DNA of 64,000 nucleotides, taken from assembly GCF_041381155.1 (NCBI RefSeq), contig NC_091134.1, positions 72,995,469 to 73,059,468 on the forward strand, in the 5' to 3' direction. Source of the DNA: Argopecten irradians (Eukaryota; Mollusca; Bivalvia; Pectinida; Pectinidae). This document shows, in pieces, positions 50,409-61,822 of this stretch. A program made the position numbers and the translations under genes. Every line of letters starts with the position of its first letter. Position 1 is the stretch's first letter. The notes beneath the pieces are model-generated. The model was given only the letters and a program-made list of their open reading frames with translations. It had not been told where the DNA came from and did not search any database.

Positions 50409-52322
50409 CTCATACAATAAAACAGTGCAATCACAAATTAAATAGAAGACAAACACAAACTAAACATTTACTAAACTATTTTTAATTGAAAATATTCCAT
50501 TTTAATCAGATCATGCATTAAGATACTTTTCCAGACAGGAATATTAAAAATATTCGAATATAACGTAACTTCATATGAAGGTCCTAAGTTGACCAAGGAT
50601 TTAACATCAGAATTAAAGATATCTTATTAAAATAGAAACTCGGCATATTTTGTTGCCTCCTGCAAAACTGCCAAATGCCTTAAAACAACTAAAAACTTCT
50701 AACAGATAATTCCACAATAAAACAGAAAATTACCATTACCTAAATTGATCCAAAACTGATCAGTGAAAATGAACACTGGAACCGATGAACTGAAAATACT
50801 AAATTGAAAAACGCACAGTAGAAATGCAAAAACATTTTCAATCTAGCGCTAAATAAACGGGTGTGAACGGTGGATTATATAAACGATTTGTCTGTTAGTA
50901 ATCTAGGTTAAGGAAGAATTGTCTACTTCCCAAACTGATGTCAAAAACATTCCAACAGTTGTTGATAGTGCGCCAGAGAATGTCTTCATATCATAATTTG
51001 AACTAATTGGTTCTTAATAATGGAAACGTATAATCATATAAAGTATTCATTCAATCATATATTGTAAAAAAAATGAAACATCCAATAGTGCGCATTAGCG
51101 CACCATGATAGATATGCTAGAACGTCCAATGCATGTAACATACTAATGCGTGTCAAAAATATGACAACTAGTGCTTATATTTACATATATTTACATAAAC
51201 ACCTATATAGTCAACGGGAGGGGAGTTGCGTTCAAATTAGCGTAACCGTAATGACGTATGAATACAAACGCAGTGCAGGTTCGGACTACATCTAGTTCAC
51301 ACCTCGATAAAATTTTGCGTCATAATCTGACGGATTTCAAATTAAAAATAAAGAGTTTTGATTAGATCCAATTAAATATGTATTTGACAACAAAACAAAA
51401 GATGTGTTCATGCATTGTAACGGTAATAAACAACAAAATGAATTGCTGGTCGGGGCTACAACCGGTGGGCTTTCCTCAGGAATGTTCAGGGAATTCCATA
51501 GTTACGTCAGTATTTGTGTACTGTAGTCACTCATATCGCCTAAATATACAGAACATCTTATTGTCGGAGAACAATTCTGGGAGCGTCGAAGCGTTCATAC
51601 CACCTTTAACGCAATAAAAACACTGTTCAATCTTAATTTAGGTAGTCATTATGGTGTAAACAAAGAAAATCGATAACAAATAGAGAAACATATCAGCTTA
51701 TCATTTTGGCGGGAAAATCTGGGTGCCACTGGTGTGTTGTTATGGACACTGACTTAAATCCCTTGTTTTCGTGACCTCTTGAACATACATTTAGCTTAGT
51801 AGCGACATATAGGTACTATGCAGTGGTAATGCAAATACATATGTATACGTGTGTCACCAAATCAAAAATTGATGTAACAAAATGATAAAAGAAATTAATA
51901 CCGACACTTGAACGAAATGAAATGTTGATTAAAAAATGATATGTTTGTAAAATAAAATATTCATCAAACCATTATATATGCTGATAAGCCCTTAAATGAG
52001 CGTACAAATTCTTTATTATCGTTTGAATCACATGTGCGTTATTAATTCCATGAATTTAACGCAAATCAGATAAATAAAATAATCCAAAAACGTTTGTTAT
52101 ATCAATATCATTTAATTATACGGAAATAAAAATATACATATTGATATAAAAAATATTATGATCAAAATCAAGTTATTCAGATAACAGGTAATAACTATTT
52201 AGAAATAAGATATTCTGTCTGCTCGCATCACCAAGTAGATACTTGCTAGAAAAGGATAGATGGTTTAGCATCGTCTGGCTTAGAAAGAAAGACACAATCT
52301 CAGCAAAGAAGTTTCCTACAAA
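50409..52322. other. Intergenic region upstream of ATP-grasp copy 3
   Basis: Contains the dispersed repeat at 50880-51060. Otherwise AT-rich DNA with no recognised gene. Only the last ~45 bp (from ~52277) match the leader of copy 2. The upstream region of copy 2 is not shared, so copies 2 and 3 have different 5' flanks. Confidence 0.6.
50880..51060 (+). repeat. Dispersed repeat, partner of 45430-45645
   Basis: Same block order as at 45430-45645, including the end motif GTATAATCATATAAAGTAT versus GTATAACTATGTAAAGTAT. It lies ~470 bp beyond the 21-bp array. Confidence 0.65.
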
Positions 52323-52448
52323 ATGTCCATCCAGGCTTACCCTGAGCAGATGAGACAGGCCCTGGAAGGCAAGACTATCCTCGTTATTGGGACAAGCAAC
52401 TCTGGCTCCCGACTTATCTGGGACATTTTCACGGCGGTAAAACTTAAG
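52323..52448 (+). CDS. Carnosine-synthase-like ATP-grasp ligase copy 3, exon 1
   Basis: 42 codons from ATG 52323 to AAG 52448, donor GTGAGT, phase 0. It is nearly identical to exon 1 of copy 2 (differences such as QAYPEQ and SGSRL). The leader just before the ATG is also shared. The next exon is 5.8 kb away across an intron filled with repeats. The donor and reading frame are intact. Confidence 0.85.
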
Positions 52449-52459
52449 GTGAGTTCCAG

Positions 52460-52985
52460 CGTTAGTAACTCCTCTAGCCGTAAAGGTCTAGATCCGTCAA
52501 TGTATGCCATGGCGCGGCGTCCGTCGTCTGTCTCTACATATAAATCCCTACTTATCTTGGAGTTCTTCATGTTTTGTAACTATACTTGGCCAGAAATATC
52601 CTTGCAGGAAAAACGGAAATTGTATAATTTCATATTTGTTCTGAGATCCATGGGGCAGGTAGGGCGGGCTCCACATAGGAGTAAGTAATGATAAAGTCCT
52701 TTTAAATGACTTCTTGTAGATATACGGATGAATTGTACTAACAATATTTGGCAAAATGAAGTCCTGAAAATAGGGATTAGAATTTATGTAAGTCTTTGTG
52801 TAAAAGCCTTCTCCAATAAGGGTAAACATCAGGAAATTTGTAAATCGCCACTAGTCATAACGTTCGGTATGAATCTTAACCAAATTTGACAGAAATATCC
52901 TTGAGGAATTTTTAAATAATAGCTCTGACCCCGGGAGGTAGGGTCTAATAGGGAAATAAGAGTGGAATCTTTCAAATACTAAAAG
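52460..52985 (+). repeat. Degenerate dispersed repeat with internal duplication
   Basis: Starts with a GCCATGGCGCGGCGTCCGTC block. It contains two related segments ~320 bp apart, each with CAGAAATATCCTTG followed by a GGGGCAGGTAGGG or GGGAGGTAGGG motif. It is probably an eroded member of a repeat family with internal sub-repeats, like the CCGT elements at 5901. The 122-codon open frame from exon 1 into this region is not supported as coding. Confidence 0.5.
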
Positions 52986-53370
52986 AAAAAACATTTTCAT
53001 TTCAACAAATTTTATTGCAAAAAAAAATATGCAAATGGATTTGGCAACAGGCAAAGCCTATATTAGCCATCTCCAAACAAATCCGGTATAGTACAATTAT
53101 CAACAAAATATTTTAACATTTAACATTACATTATGAATGAATATTATTATTAGTGTATCTCCCCAACCTATCATAGTAGAAAAATCTAAAAAAATCTTTT
53201 AGTTTCAGATATATATTCTGATATGCATTGCAATCATTATGTATTTTTTTTCATCACAATTGTCACAACCATGCAGTAGATTTTTTGTGTTAAAATGCGA
53301 GTGGGGGATTTTAGAATTATGTATGTTGGTTCTGAGTGATGATCAAAAAACATTTTACCACTATTGGGAA
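52985..53370 (-). mobile_element. Non-LTR retrotransposon 3' end, minus strand
   Basis: Reverse complement of ~56850-57228. It shares the terminal TTTTATTGCAAAAAAAAATA region, the GGCAACAGGCAAAGCC block and GTGTATCTCCCCAACC. It is a 5'-truncated insertion of the same family as the plus-strand element 3 kb downstream. Confidence 0.8.
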
Positions 53371-53629
53371 CATTTCGTAAACAAAGCAGTTGACTGATAA
53401 GGGCTCACTGTTGAAATTTACATATACGAAATAATCGCGTCCTCTAGAAATATTAGTCGAAATGCATTCTATACACCAGTGAGCAACCAAAATAACAATT
53501 GTTTCTTAAATAAATTAACATATATGTATGTACTCTACAACAACAATTGAGAATCACAATGTGTGACTTACTAAAATTTTAAACAAATATTTTTTGTCTT
53601 TATATAAAAAATTCTTAATCCAATACTTG

Positions 53630-54100
53630 ATCACGAGGCCCAGTGGGCCTTAACGATCATCTGACTATTAATGTGTTCACTGTGATAGCGAATGAAGCTC
53701 GAGGTCAATTATGTGAACCGCCTTACATTTTAGTAGCCCTTCATTCCAGTAAGCTACAGGCACAATATCAGATATTGGGTTCCAATTACATGTAGTAGTT
53801 ATTTGTACGCAAGAAATGAAAAATATAATTATAAGCTCAAAAATGGTAATTTTTCAGCAAAGTTCTCATATTTGGCTTGACACAGTAAAAATGTTTCCCA
53901 ACAATAAATTATCAATCGTAATCAGTTATTTGATCTCTTGTCAATCAGTAAAAACAACAACAAAAATATGTGGAAATGCAAAAGAGAATTATTGTTATAC
54001 CATCATTTTGTTTACAAAACATCACCGGATAAGTACACAGGTCACATGACTGTTATTTCTCCCCAAACCACCGACACTACAGTATCCTGGTGTCTTAGAA
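53630..54100 (-). repeat. Dispersed repeat, inverted relative to 57310-57900
   Basis: Blocks such as GCTCAAAAATGGTAATTTTT, CATATTTGGCTTGACACAG, CAGTTATTTGATCTCTTG and CACTACAGTATCCTGGTGT occur as reverse complements at 57700-57315 in the expected order. The left end, GAGGCCCAGTGGGCCTTAAC, is palindromic and may be the element terminus. Confidence 0.7.
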
Positions 54101-55659
54101 TTTCCTGAATCTTAACAAATTTGAATTTAAAGTTGGCTGAATATCTAAGTGGGACTTCAAAATAATCCATTTTCATGTTCGAAATTTTGTAGACTAGTAG
54201 CGTCTCAAACTTGAATTATTACAGCAAAACGCCAACTTTTAGCTATATGGTATCAAATTAAAACTGAGGTAAGCCTGTCATTCCGTAAAAACCATGACAC
54301 TTTCCGAAACGTTTTGTGTCTCTTAAAATGAGCACATTCATTGTTATTTCATGTGTATAACGTAAGGAAATGTCAGATGGTTACCACAGTGTCACGTTTT
54401 TCTTTCACTGGTTCTTTGTCTTCGATAGCGATGCGCTGAAAAGCTGATGTGACATTACATTACCGGGTTACCATCGTGGTTCTAACTTGTCCAAGGCCAG
54501 AGTTTACATAAGAAACATCGGTTTCAGGGATATGGGAGCTCTTCCCCTGTTTCCAACCTAGTGATTCACATATCGTATGTGATGTTCCAGACTTTCCCGA
54601 CATGATGGACAAGACATCAGATCCACATGCGAATGATTGAGCTGGTTCTCCTTAATTCGTACCCACAGGGACCATAGATGACACAGGCGGATTCTTTGAG
54701 GTCATAAATGAGTTCCACTATTTGCCAAGTCTAGAAAGCACTGTAGAGAATTTTTTTCTGAAGAGTCATCAGTGGTATCTCTACCCATACACCAGATGTG
54801 ATACAACAAGTACCTTCAAGGGAGTGGGAAAATTCAGACCAATGTAAAACATTTAACATTTATGGACTCATTAATGACCTCGATGATATCAACTGTGCCA
54901 TTTATGGTCGCAGGAGGGTCCACCAAATTGATGAATGGTACTTTATACGAATTATGGAGCTATGTGCTAAGGAGAACCAAATCCACCATTCGAATAATGT
55001 GGATCTGGTGTATTTTCGTTTTTGCCGAAGAAGTCTGAAACAGCATATACGATATGTTGGAATCTGAGGGAGATCATACATCTCTGAACTTGTATGAACT
55101 CTGGCCATGATGGGTCATGAAAGATTAGGTCAGCACTGGTAATTGTAATGATATAACATATTATTAATTCCAGATATTTGGTTCGTTCCGGAAATATCTA
55201 TCAGCCATATGCTTCGATATTTAGGCTACGCCAAAGCACATGGTCAGATCTACCTGATGGACACCGCCATGCTGTAACTTTCTATAGTTAAAGTTGGTTA
55301 ATAAACCATTTGCTGAGAATGAACTTGATTCATCGATTGTTCTAGCAATGCAGTGTCACATCGGCTCATCGACATTGAAGACTCTAGCTTTCGACGAATT
55401 TGATACTGGTATCTCTATTACTCTGATTTGGACAACAAGCTACCAGACATGCCGAGTCTCTTCAGTGGATAGAGCAGTGAGGCGAGAAAGCACCCACAAT
55501 GATAATGTTATCATTGAGAACCAGTGAAAGAAACATGTGACATTGTAGTAACCATATGACATTTTGCTTAGGCTATGCATAGAAATAAACAATGAATGTG
55601 CTCATTTTCAAAGACACACACGTTCTAGAAACTGTTAATGATACTAAAGGAAACACAGA
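54101..55659. other. Unassigned intron segment, possibly decayed coding remnant
   Basis: Higher GC than its surroundings. Several moderately long open frames lie on both strands (54798-55067 plus; 54454-54610 minus), but I recognise no domain. It could be a decayed transposon gene or captured host sequence. No terminal repeats were found. Confidence 0.4.
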
Positions 55660-57228
55660 CTTAGCTTAGGTTACATTTGTTACGCCTTACTGATAGAAAG
55701 CAACGTGTTTTAACTGAAGGCATTTTCTCTACATTTAAAACTGTTAACGCTGGAGTCCCCCAGGGATCTGTCTTAGACCCTTTTTTATTTCTATTATATA
55801 TTAACGACATAACAAATATTGTTACTAGTGATTGCAAATTGTTTGCAGATGACACTTCGATTAGTGAAGTAATTGATAATTACCAAATCTATGCTGCCCA
55901 TACACTTTCACAAAATCTTTCGAATATAAGTACCTGGGCTCTGAAATGGGACATAAAGTTTAACCCCACTAAAACTGAATCATTAATATTTTCAAGGAAA
56001 CGAAACGCCATTCATCCCGATATATACTTTGACAATAACACGGTTCATACAGCTAGCACACATAGACATTTAGGAGATTTACTTTCTGACGATTGTAAAT
56101 GGACTCATCACATTGATTATGTATACCAGAAAGCATTTAAAAGGATAAATATTTTAAAAACATTAAAAAAAAAGAATGTCACGTAAAATTCTTTTAAACA
56201 TTTATAAAAGTTATATTTTACCTATTTTAGAATATGCTGATGTTTTATGGGATAACTATGCCGAACAATGTAAACTTCTGTTAGAGTCTGTCCACTTAGA
56301 AGCCGCTAGGATTATAACGGGATTGTGCAGAGGTACCTCCCATGATATACTTTATAAAGAACTAGCTTGGGAATCTCTCTCTGATCGGCGTCAAAAACAC
56401 AAACTTACTCTTATGTTTAAGATACTCCGTGGATTTGCTCCGCAGCATTTGATTGAAACTATACAACCATTTTTATATCAGCCTGAAAATGAGAGATATC
56501 CACTAAGGATGACAAGATATTTTAATATTCCTATGTGCAGAACTGCAAGTTACTATACTAGTTTTTTTTCCAAGTACCTTTGGAGAATTTAATTCTTTCG
56601 CTTTAAACTTTGACTTATCGAATGTTAATACTGTTGCACAATTTAAAACACTCCTTTTAACATTAATAAAATGGAACCTAATATAACAAATACCTTTATA
56701 AACAAAGGTTCTCGAATTATAAATATTACTCTGTGCCAGCTCAGAAATTCCTCTAGCAATCTAAATTCTGACCTATTTCGCGATCATTTGAGAGATTCTC
56801 CAATTTGTTCTTGTGGCCTTGGTAATGAAACAGCCGAACATTATCTTTTCATATGTCCTTTATTTAATGAACAAAGATCATCACTCAGAACCAACATACA
56901 TAATTATAATATCCCCAACTCGCATTTTAACACAAAAAAATCTACTGCATGGTTGTGACATTTGTGATGAAGAAAAAAATACATATTTATTGCAATGCAT
57001 ATTTGAATATATATCTGAAACTAAAAGATTTTTTTAGATTTTTCTACTATGATAGGTTGGGGAGAAACACTAATAATAATATTCATTTATAATGTAATGT
57101 TAAATGTTAAAATATTTTGTTGATAATTGTACTATACCGGATTTGTTTGGAGATGGCTAATATAGGCTTTGCCTGTTGCCAAATCCATTTGCATATTTTT
57201 TGCAATAAAATTTGTTGAAATGAAATTT
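55660..57228 (+). mobile_element. Non-LTR retrotransposon, 5'-truncated, frameshifted
   Basis: Begins inside the RT domain: NAGVPQGSVLDPFLFLLYIND, the CKLFADDTS catalytic box, ALKWDIKFNPTKTE and HLGDLLSDDCKWTHHIDYV (55677-56186). A frame change at an A-run (~56166-56174) leads to YKSYILPILEYADVLWDNYA and later RT C-terminal text (56176-56592). The third frame holds a zinc-knuckle-like CSCGLGNETAEHYLFICP (56671-56958). It ends with TTGCAATAAAATTTGTTG, an A/T-rich 3' end. It lies in the same strand sense as the host gene, within intron 1 of copy 3. Confidence 0.85.
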
Positions 57229-57309
57229 GCTACGCTATCAGTAGGTTCTGTCAACTTTACATTATTTTTTCTACTTATAAATCAATAATCAATACACTAG
57301 TTCAAGAAA

Positions 57310-57900
57310 ATATAATACACCAGGAAACTGTAGTGTCATCGGTTTAGAGTTCGAAAAATAGCATACGCACCCAGTGTTTTGTTATTTTTGTGGGTTAAAT
57401 CTAATGAGGATATAACAATAATTGTCTTTTGCATTTCTATATATTTTGTTTTTGTTGGTGTTTTACTGATTGATAGAGATCAAATAACTGATTACGAATA
57501 ATAACTTGCTGTTTGGAGATGGCGGCCATCTTGATGACGGAACTTATACAATGATAACATTGATTTTGTTGTTGTTATTTAAACTGATTGAAAAGTGGTC
57601 AAAGACTGTTAGAAATAAAAGTTTTGTGTTGGAAAACATTTTTGCTGCGTCAAACCAAATATGAAAAAAAATGCTGAAAATCACCATTTTTGAGCCTTTT
57701 TTCAAGTCCTGTGTAGAAATCACTACATATATTGGATTATTTGGTCCTGATATGTATTTGTTGTTTAATTGCGGTCATTTTGATATCTCATTTGTCTACT
57801 TCGGTTGAAAAATGTCAATGTTATGACTATTTTTCTTTTTTAGTGAAATTCCAGATGGCGGCCATCTTAATGACGTCATAACTGTAAATTATTTTTATTT
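57310..57900 (+). repeat. Dispersed repeat, inverted partner of 53630-54100
   Basis: See the partner at 53630-54100. This copy also contains two GATGGCGGCCATCTT motifs (~57520 and ~57853). It follows the RT element directly, whereas the minus copy is separated from its RT tail by ~260 bp. Confidence 0.65.
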
Positions 57901-57990
57901 ATGATCAGTGGGTCGTAAGGGTTAAGAATAATATCGGTTCGGAGGTTTGGGGGTGCATGTGGGACCCTCCTAGGTTTTTATTATTAACCA

Positions 57991-58119
57991 GGCCTCGATT
58001 TCTCGAAACTTAAGTGCAGACTTAAGTCAAAACTTAAGTTTTTCTCCTTATGCAACTTGTATGAAAATTTATGACTTAAGTCAGATTTTTACTAAATTTT
58101 CTTTCGAGAAATCAGGGCC
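57991..58119. mobile_element. 129-bp MITE-like hairpin before exon 2 of copy 3
   Basis: GGCCTCGATTTCTCGAAA at 57991 is the near-exact complement of TTTCGAGAAATCAGGGCC ending at 58119. Inner ACTTAAGT motifs add symmetry. It ends ~110 bp before the acceptor of exon 2. Confidence 0.8.
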
Positions 58120-58230
58120 AGAAGTCCTAAAACGGTTTATGGGCGGATCACGCTGACGATAACGGACGAAGTTAAAAGACTTTGAGTCCGATGACCTAAA
58201 AATAAATCACCTCACTTAATATATTTCCAG

Positions 58231-59445
58231 GTCATTTTGGTGGCACACACAGTTTATAGTGATGAACCGAACAAAGTTCACTCGCTCCTCTGGTATAATT
58301 ACAGTAACCAGTCCGATATAGATAGCCACGCAAACAACATTATCCAACTCCTCGGAGATCGACATATTGACGGATGTTTTACTTTTACCGAAGAGGATAC
58401 ACCAATAACAGCTGTCATATGTCAAAAACTGGGACTCCGAGGTTTCCATCCGGACGCGGCTATGACAGTTCGGAGTAAACATAACACGTATCAAATATTG
58501 AGACAAAACACTACTGATTGTCTGTATATCACGGAGAAATATTCACCAATATCATACCGCATTGGAACCGTGAGAGATATCAGTGATGCCAAGAAGATAA
58601 CATATCCCGCCGTTCTCAAGCCTGAGTTTGACGCTGGGTCCTGGGGAGTTGTGAAAGTTACATCAGAAGACGACTGTCTCTCACAGATTAACAGATTACA
58701 GAGGAGTTTCGATACATCTCGCTTAGGAGGGAAATTCGGAAAGTCTTTGGTTTTGATGGAGCTACTACAGGGTCTGTCTTACAATGTTGACGTTGTTATA
58801 TACGACGGGGAGCTGATGATCGGCCTGATCACTGATGTTGGTTTGTACCTCCCGAACATGTTTGTGGACACCGCCACCTGTCAACCTTCTAGCTTGTCTG
58901 ATGAACTACAGACAGATCTCACCACGGCTGCCCACCAATGTTGTTGTAAGGTCGGATTAGTGAACGGAGTTTTTAACACCGAGTGGAAGATCACGGAGTC
59001 TGGTCCAAAGCTTGTCGAGATCAATGGAAGAATTGGCATGTATCGTCGAAGCATTGTCTACAAGACTACACATGGCGTCATTCTATGGGAGATTGCAGCT
59101 GCCATTGCATGTGGAATCAAGCCGTCTTTTCCGGATATTTCTGTTCGAAGCTTTGCTGTGGGAGCCTACCTTTACACAAAATTTCACAGGGAACAATTTC
59201 TGAAAAAAGAAGTCATCCAAACACTGAAGTCATTGGCTAATGCAAAGGTCATTCTTCTAGAAATGTTCGAATTGAAAGATCTGAAACAAAATGAAGAGGA
59301 ATTTCCTTTAAGTTTCTGTCATCTGGTTGCTTTGAGCAATAAAGATATCAAGCATGCAAGGCAATCTTTGCTCGACCTCTATCGAAGCCTCGGGTTTGCA
59401 GAAACAGAGTATAACATAGAAAGATTTACAAGTTTGTGGGCTTAA
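58231..59445 (+). CDS. Carnosine-synthase-like ATP-grasp ligase copy 3, exon 2 (intact)
   Basis: The acceptor ATTTCCAG ends at 58230. With exon 1 it encodes ~446 residues, the only uninterrupted copy here. Family features are FTFTEEDTP (~93-101), PAVLKPEFDAGSWG (~168-180, ATP-grasp Lys and Gly-rich loop), MELLQGLSYNVDVVIYDGEL (~218-237), TATCQPSSL, and GVFNTEW and KLVEINGRIGMYRR (~302-315, metal-binding Glu and Asn). The end is ERFTSLWA then TAA. This pattern matches the C-terminal ATP-grasp half of carnosine synthase (ATP-dependent His plus beta-alanine ligation), but the protein is about half the vertebrate length. The true substrates are therefore unknown. The gene is expected to be cytosolic. 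Confidence 0.88.
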   Translation, partial: VILVAHTVYSDEPNKVHSLLWYNYSNQSDIDSHANNIIQLLGDRHIDGCFTFTEEDTPITAVICQKLGLRGFHPDAAMTVRSKHNTYQILRQNTTDCLYITEKYSPISYRIGTVRDISDAKKITYPAVLKPEFDAGSWGVVKVTSEDDCLSQINRLQRSFDTSRLGGKFGKSLVLMELLQGLSYNVDVVIYDGELMIGLITDVGLYLPNMFVDTATCQPSSLSDELQTDLTTAAHQCCCKVGLVNGVFNTEWKITESGPKLVEINGRIGMYRRSIVYKTTHGVILWEIAAAIACGIKPSFPDISVRSFAVGAYLYTKFHREQFLKKEVIQTLKSLANAKVILLEMFELKDLKQNEEEFPLSFCHLVALSNKDIKHARQSLLDLYRSLGFAETEYNIERFTSLWA

Positions 59446-60772
59446 TGTAAAAATACACAAAAGGCGTAAACTACTGTCAGTTTATGCCTTCCATCGGATT
59501 CATTCCATAATGATAAACATTCGCTACTGTTAACACTCCGATATTTTAGTAATCAGAGACGTTTAACACAATAACACGGGATATTGTTACACTTCAGAGG
59601 TTTTTAAATTTTTGTTGATGTACATTTATCATTTTAACACACATATGACAGTGGTGAGACGTCGTCGGTTACCAATGTAATCAGGCTTTACAGTTATCTG
59701 ATATAAACAGAGTGTACATAGTGGAGGTTAAACATTACGAGGGTGAGAATGCGACTTCACTTAGGGTTTTGTGTTATATTTCAATTATAATCTATTCAAA
59801 GTAATCTGTAGCATTCAATCTATTATAGGGTCCGATGAGGGACACCTTTTCCTATTTATTGCCTGATGAAGGATATGTTCAAACCTATGAAAACGCTCGT
59901 TCAAAACATGATTGAATTAATATGTTTTAATTAAATTTAATCTAGACCTATAAAAATACTTTATTTTTTTTAATTGGTCACATGAATGGCGCTTTTCAAA
60001 ATAATTTGCGGAAATAAACCAATACGAAAATTTTACATCTGTGAAATGTATCACATATTCAGTAATTGACGGGTCTAAACACATCGTTTTGTAAATACTG
60101 TAACGGGACTCCTTGAGCCATCGAATTGTGGTGTATATGTTGAGATTATTATGACACATTTGTGGTTAAATCTAACTACATGTTTGGTAAATAAATGCCA
60201 TTTCCATGCTTCCGCTTGTGTTGCTGAACGACATGTGATAAAACTAAAAAGTACAATGTACAGTGCAGAATAACTGTCTGCATGCCAATATGTAAAACAG
60301 ACGAGATAGAAACTGTTCGATTTCATATGGAAAAGCAGACGTGGCTGACCAAACACAAAGGCTCTATCCATCTTTGCTTGAATCTGCACCATTGGTTTTG
60401 CTTGAAGTAAAGCTAGCATTTTAAATGCTAAAAGATGCACTTTTAATTTCAAACACATTTTAGTTATTTTTTTTTATTAAAAATTTAAATCAAACCCTCC
60501 ATATTGAATGTACCAATTTTAATTTTGATGCACAAACGGAGGCTTCTGAATTACTTAAAATGTCACCCGAGGCTAGGCCGTTCTTCTTTTGTGTGTAACC
60601 ATAGCACATGTATCTCTCGTCCGTTGATGTACAATTACAGATTTTTATATCATGAAATTGTACCTAATATGCTGAAGTCCAGAAAGTGACTTTATTTCGT
60701 AGTGTCGTTTTATTTTCGTGTTATTTCCGGCGCATGCACATAAGTACTCCTCAAAGCATCATTAACAACAAG
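59446..60772. other. 3' flank of copy 3 and spacer
   Basis: To ~60360 this is the paralogous 3' flank shared with 32809-34450, lacking the hairpin insertion. From ~60360 to 60772 the sequence is unique-looking. The upstream of the next gene includes TTTCGTAGTGTCG and GCGCATGCAC just before the start, but no defined promoter was identified. Confidence 0.6.
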
Positions 60773-61137
60773 ATGGCGGCTTCCCGGAAATATTTAAAGA
60801 TGATTAAGAAAACAACTCTTCAGCAAATGTGTCTAAGTAAAGGGTTTGGCGTCAAGAAGAAAACCAAAGATGCTCTATAGATTTCTTGTTTACGAGTGGT
60901 GTGTCCGAGAAGAATATCACTCCAGTTGTCGACCAAAACACCAGTTTGACCGGACTCCATCCGAGACTGGATGGACGACCAACTTTGCCTCCTTTCCATC
61001 AGTGTGCATACAATTCGATACCATATCTGGAACTGCCCAGCCCTAGTTTTGAGGTAATATACACATTCATGATATCAAGATCCCGTGCTTTCTGTCCTTA
61101 CAGAGGGGTTGAGAATTTTAAAGGGTTTCTAAGGTAA
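60773..61137 (+). pseudogene. SWIM/YqaJ-type gene, 5' exon with frameshifts
   Basis: ATG at 60773 (AACAAGATGGCG) starts a basic SAP-like segment of 35 residues (TTLQQMCLSKGFGVKKKTKD) that hits TAG at 60878-60880. In another frame, text continues as DFLFTSGVSEKN and LTGLHPRLDGRPTLPPFHQC. It then reads SPSFEVIYTFMISRSRAF and CPYRGVENFKGF before TAA at 61135-61137. One missing base at ~60876 would join the two. Similar family-like text (TNGPEDTGISGF) follows at ~61160-61200 in yet another frame. I recognise the arrangement from large animal proteins with a SWIM zinc finger and a C-terminal YqaJ-type nuclease domain, but this is from memory of the family pattern. It could be a pseudogene or assembly errors. 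Confidence 0.6.
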
Positions 61138-61327
61138 CGTTGATCTATCGCTCTGCTGTACAAATGGGCCCGAGGACACCGGCATATCTGGTTTTATAGA
61201 TCATTCAATTCACTGACATACATGTTTTGTCATCCATACATTAATTTGGGATTGCATCTTACAAGTTGGTGTACATTGTATGTTTACACCTGTCAACTTC
61301 TAATATATAATGTGGACTGTAAACTTA

Positions 61328-61503
61328 CTGTAGTCGGACTATATCCCACAAATGCAGGCCTATAGGCCTATTAGACAAACCTGCATTTAGATGTTATATA
61401 GAGAGAATGATGTAATCTGACTGTAGTCAGATTATATCAAACAAATGTAGGCCTATAGGCATATTTGAAAAACCTGCATATAGATGTTATAAAGAGAATG
61501 ATG
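61328..61503. repeat. 93-bp direct duplication
   Basis: Copies begin at 61328 and 61421 with CTGTAGTC and run to GAGAATGATG. Each holds an AGGCCTATAGGC palindromic core. The copies differ at about ten positions. Confidence 0.8.
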
Positions 61504-61822
61504 GTTAGTGTCTTAAAATATCAGTTGTATTTTGGTGAGGATTAAGAAAGTCAAAAGTGGCGAGCTATTAAACCACAGTCCAAAATAACAAAAAGTATGT
61601 TTATAAAATCATATATTCATGATTTTCTAAGATCAGTAATGACATTATGTACATCAAAGGTTCGTGTTTGGCCTCCATGAAAAAGACAATTATACAGTAT
61701 ATTTATGCCTTATTACCAGCCCTAATGAAGGTCCTGTTTTGCAGTATGCCTTTTGCCTATTGGGTAAGAATTTCTACTCTTTAAGTAATTCATGTTAGTA
61801 ATACACGAATTATTAACTTCAC

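Larger units (their letters stand above)
52449..58230 (+). other. Intron 1 of ATP-grasp copy 3, filled with repeats
   Basis: A 5.8-kb GT-AG intron, compared with 134 bp in copy 2 and 1.1 kb in copy 1. It holds a degenerate repeat (52460-52985), a minus-strand retroelement tail, inverted copies of another repeat, a plus-strand RT fragment and a MITE. The acceptor ATATTTCCAG is intact. Confidence 0.75.

Noticed and set aside
46488..50485. Cysteine-rich or MEQYTRT-type repeat proteins
   Set aside because: Same reason: the 21-bp unit is seven codons, and all frames are by-products of the array.
52449..52688. Read-through of ATP-grasp copy 3 exon 1 into the following open frame as a short protein
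   Set aside because: The donor GTGAGT is strong and conserved in copy 2. The extension is degenerate repeat sequence.
61745..61763. 19-bp micro-exon of the SWIM/YqaJ-type gene
   Set aside because: Acceptor- and donor-like sites flank it, but neither phase nor content could be matched to the neighbouring exons.
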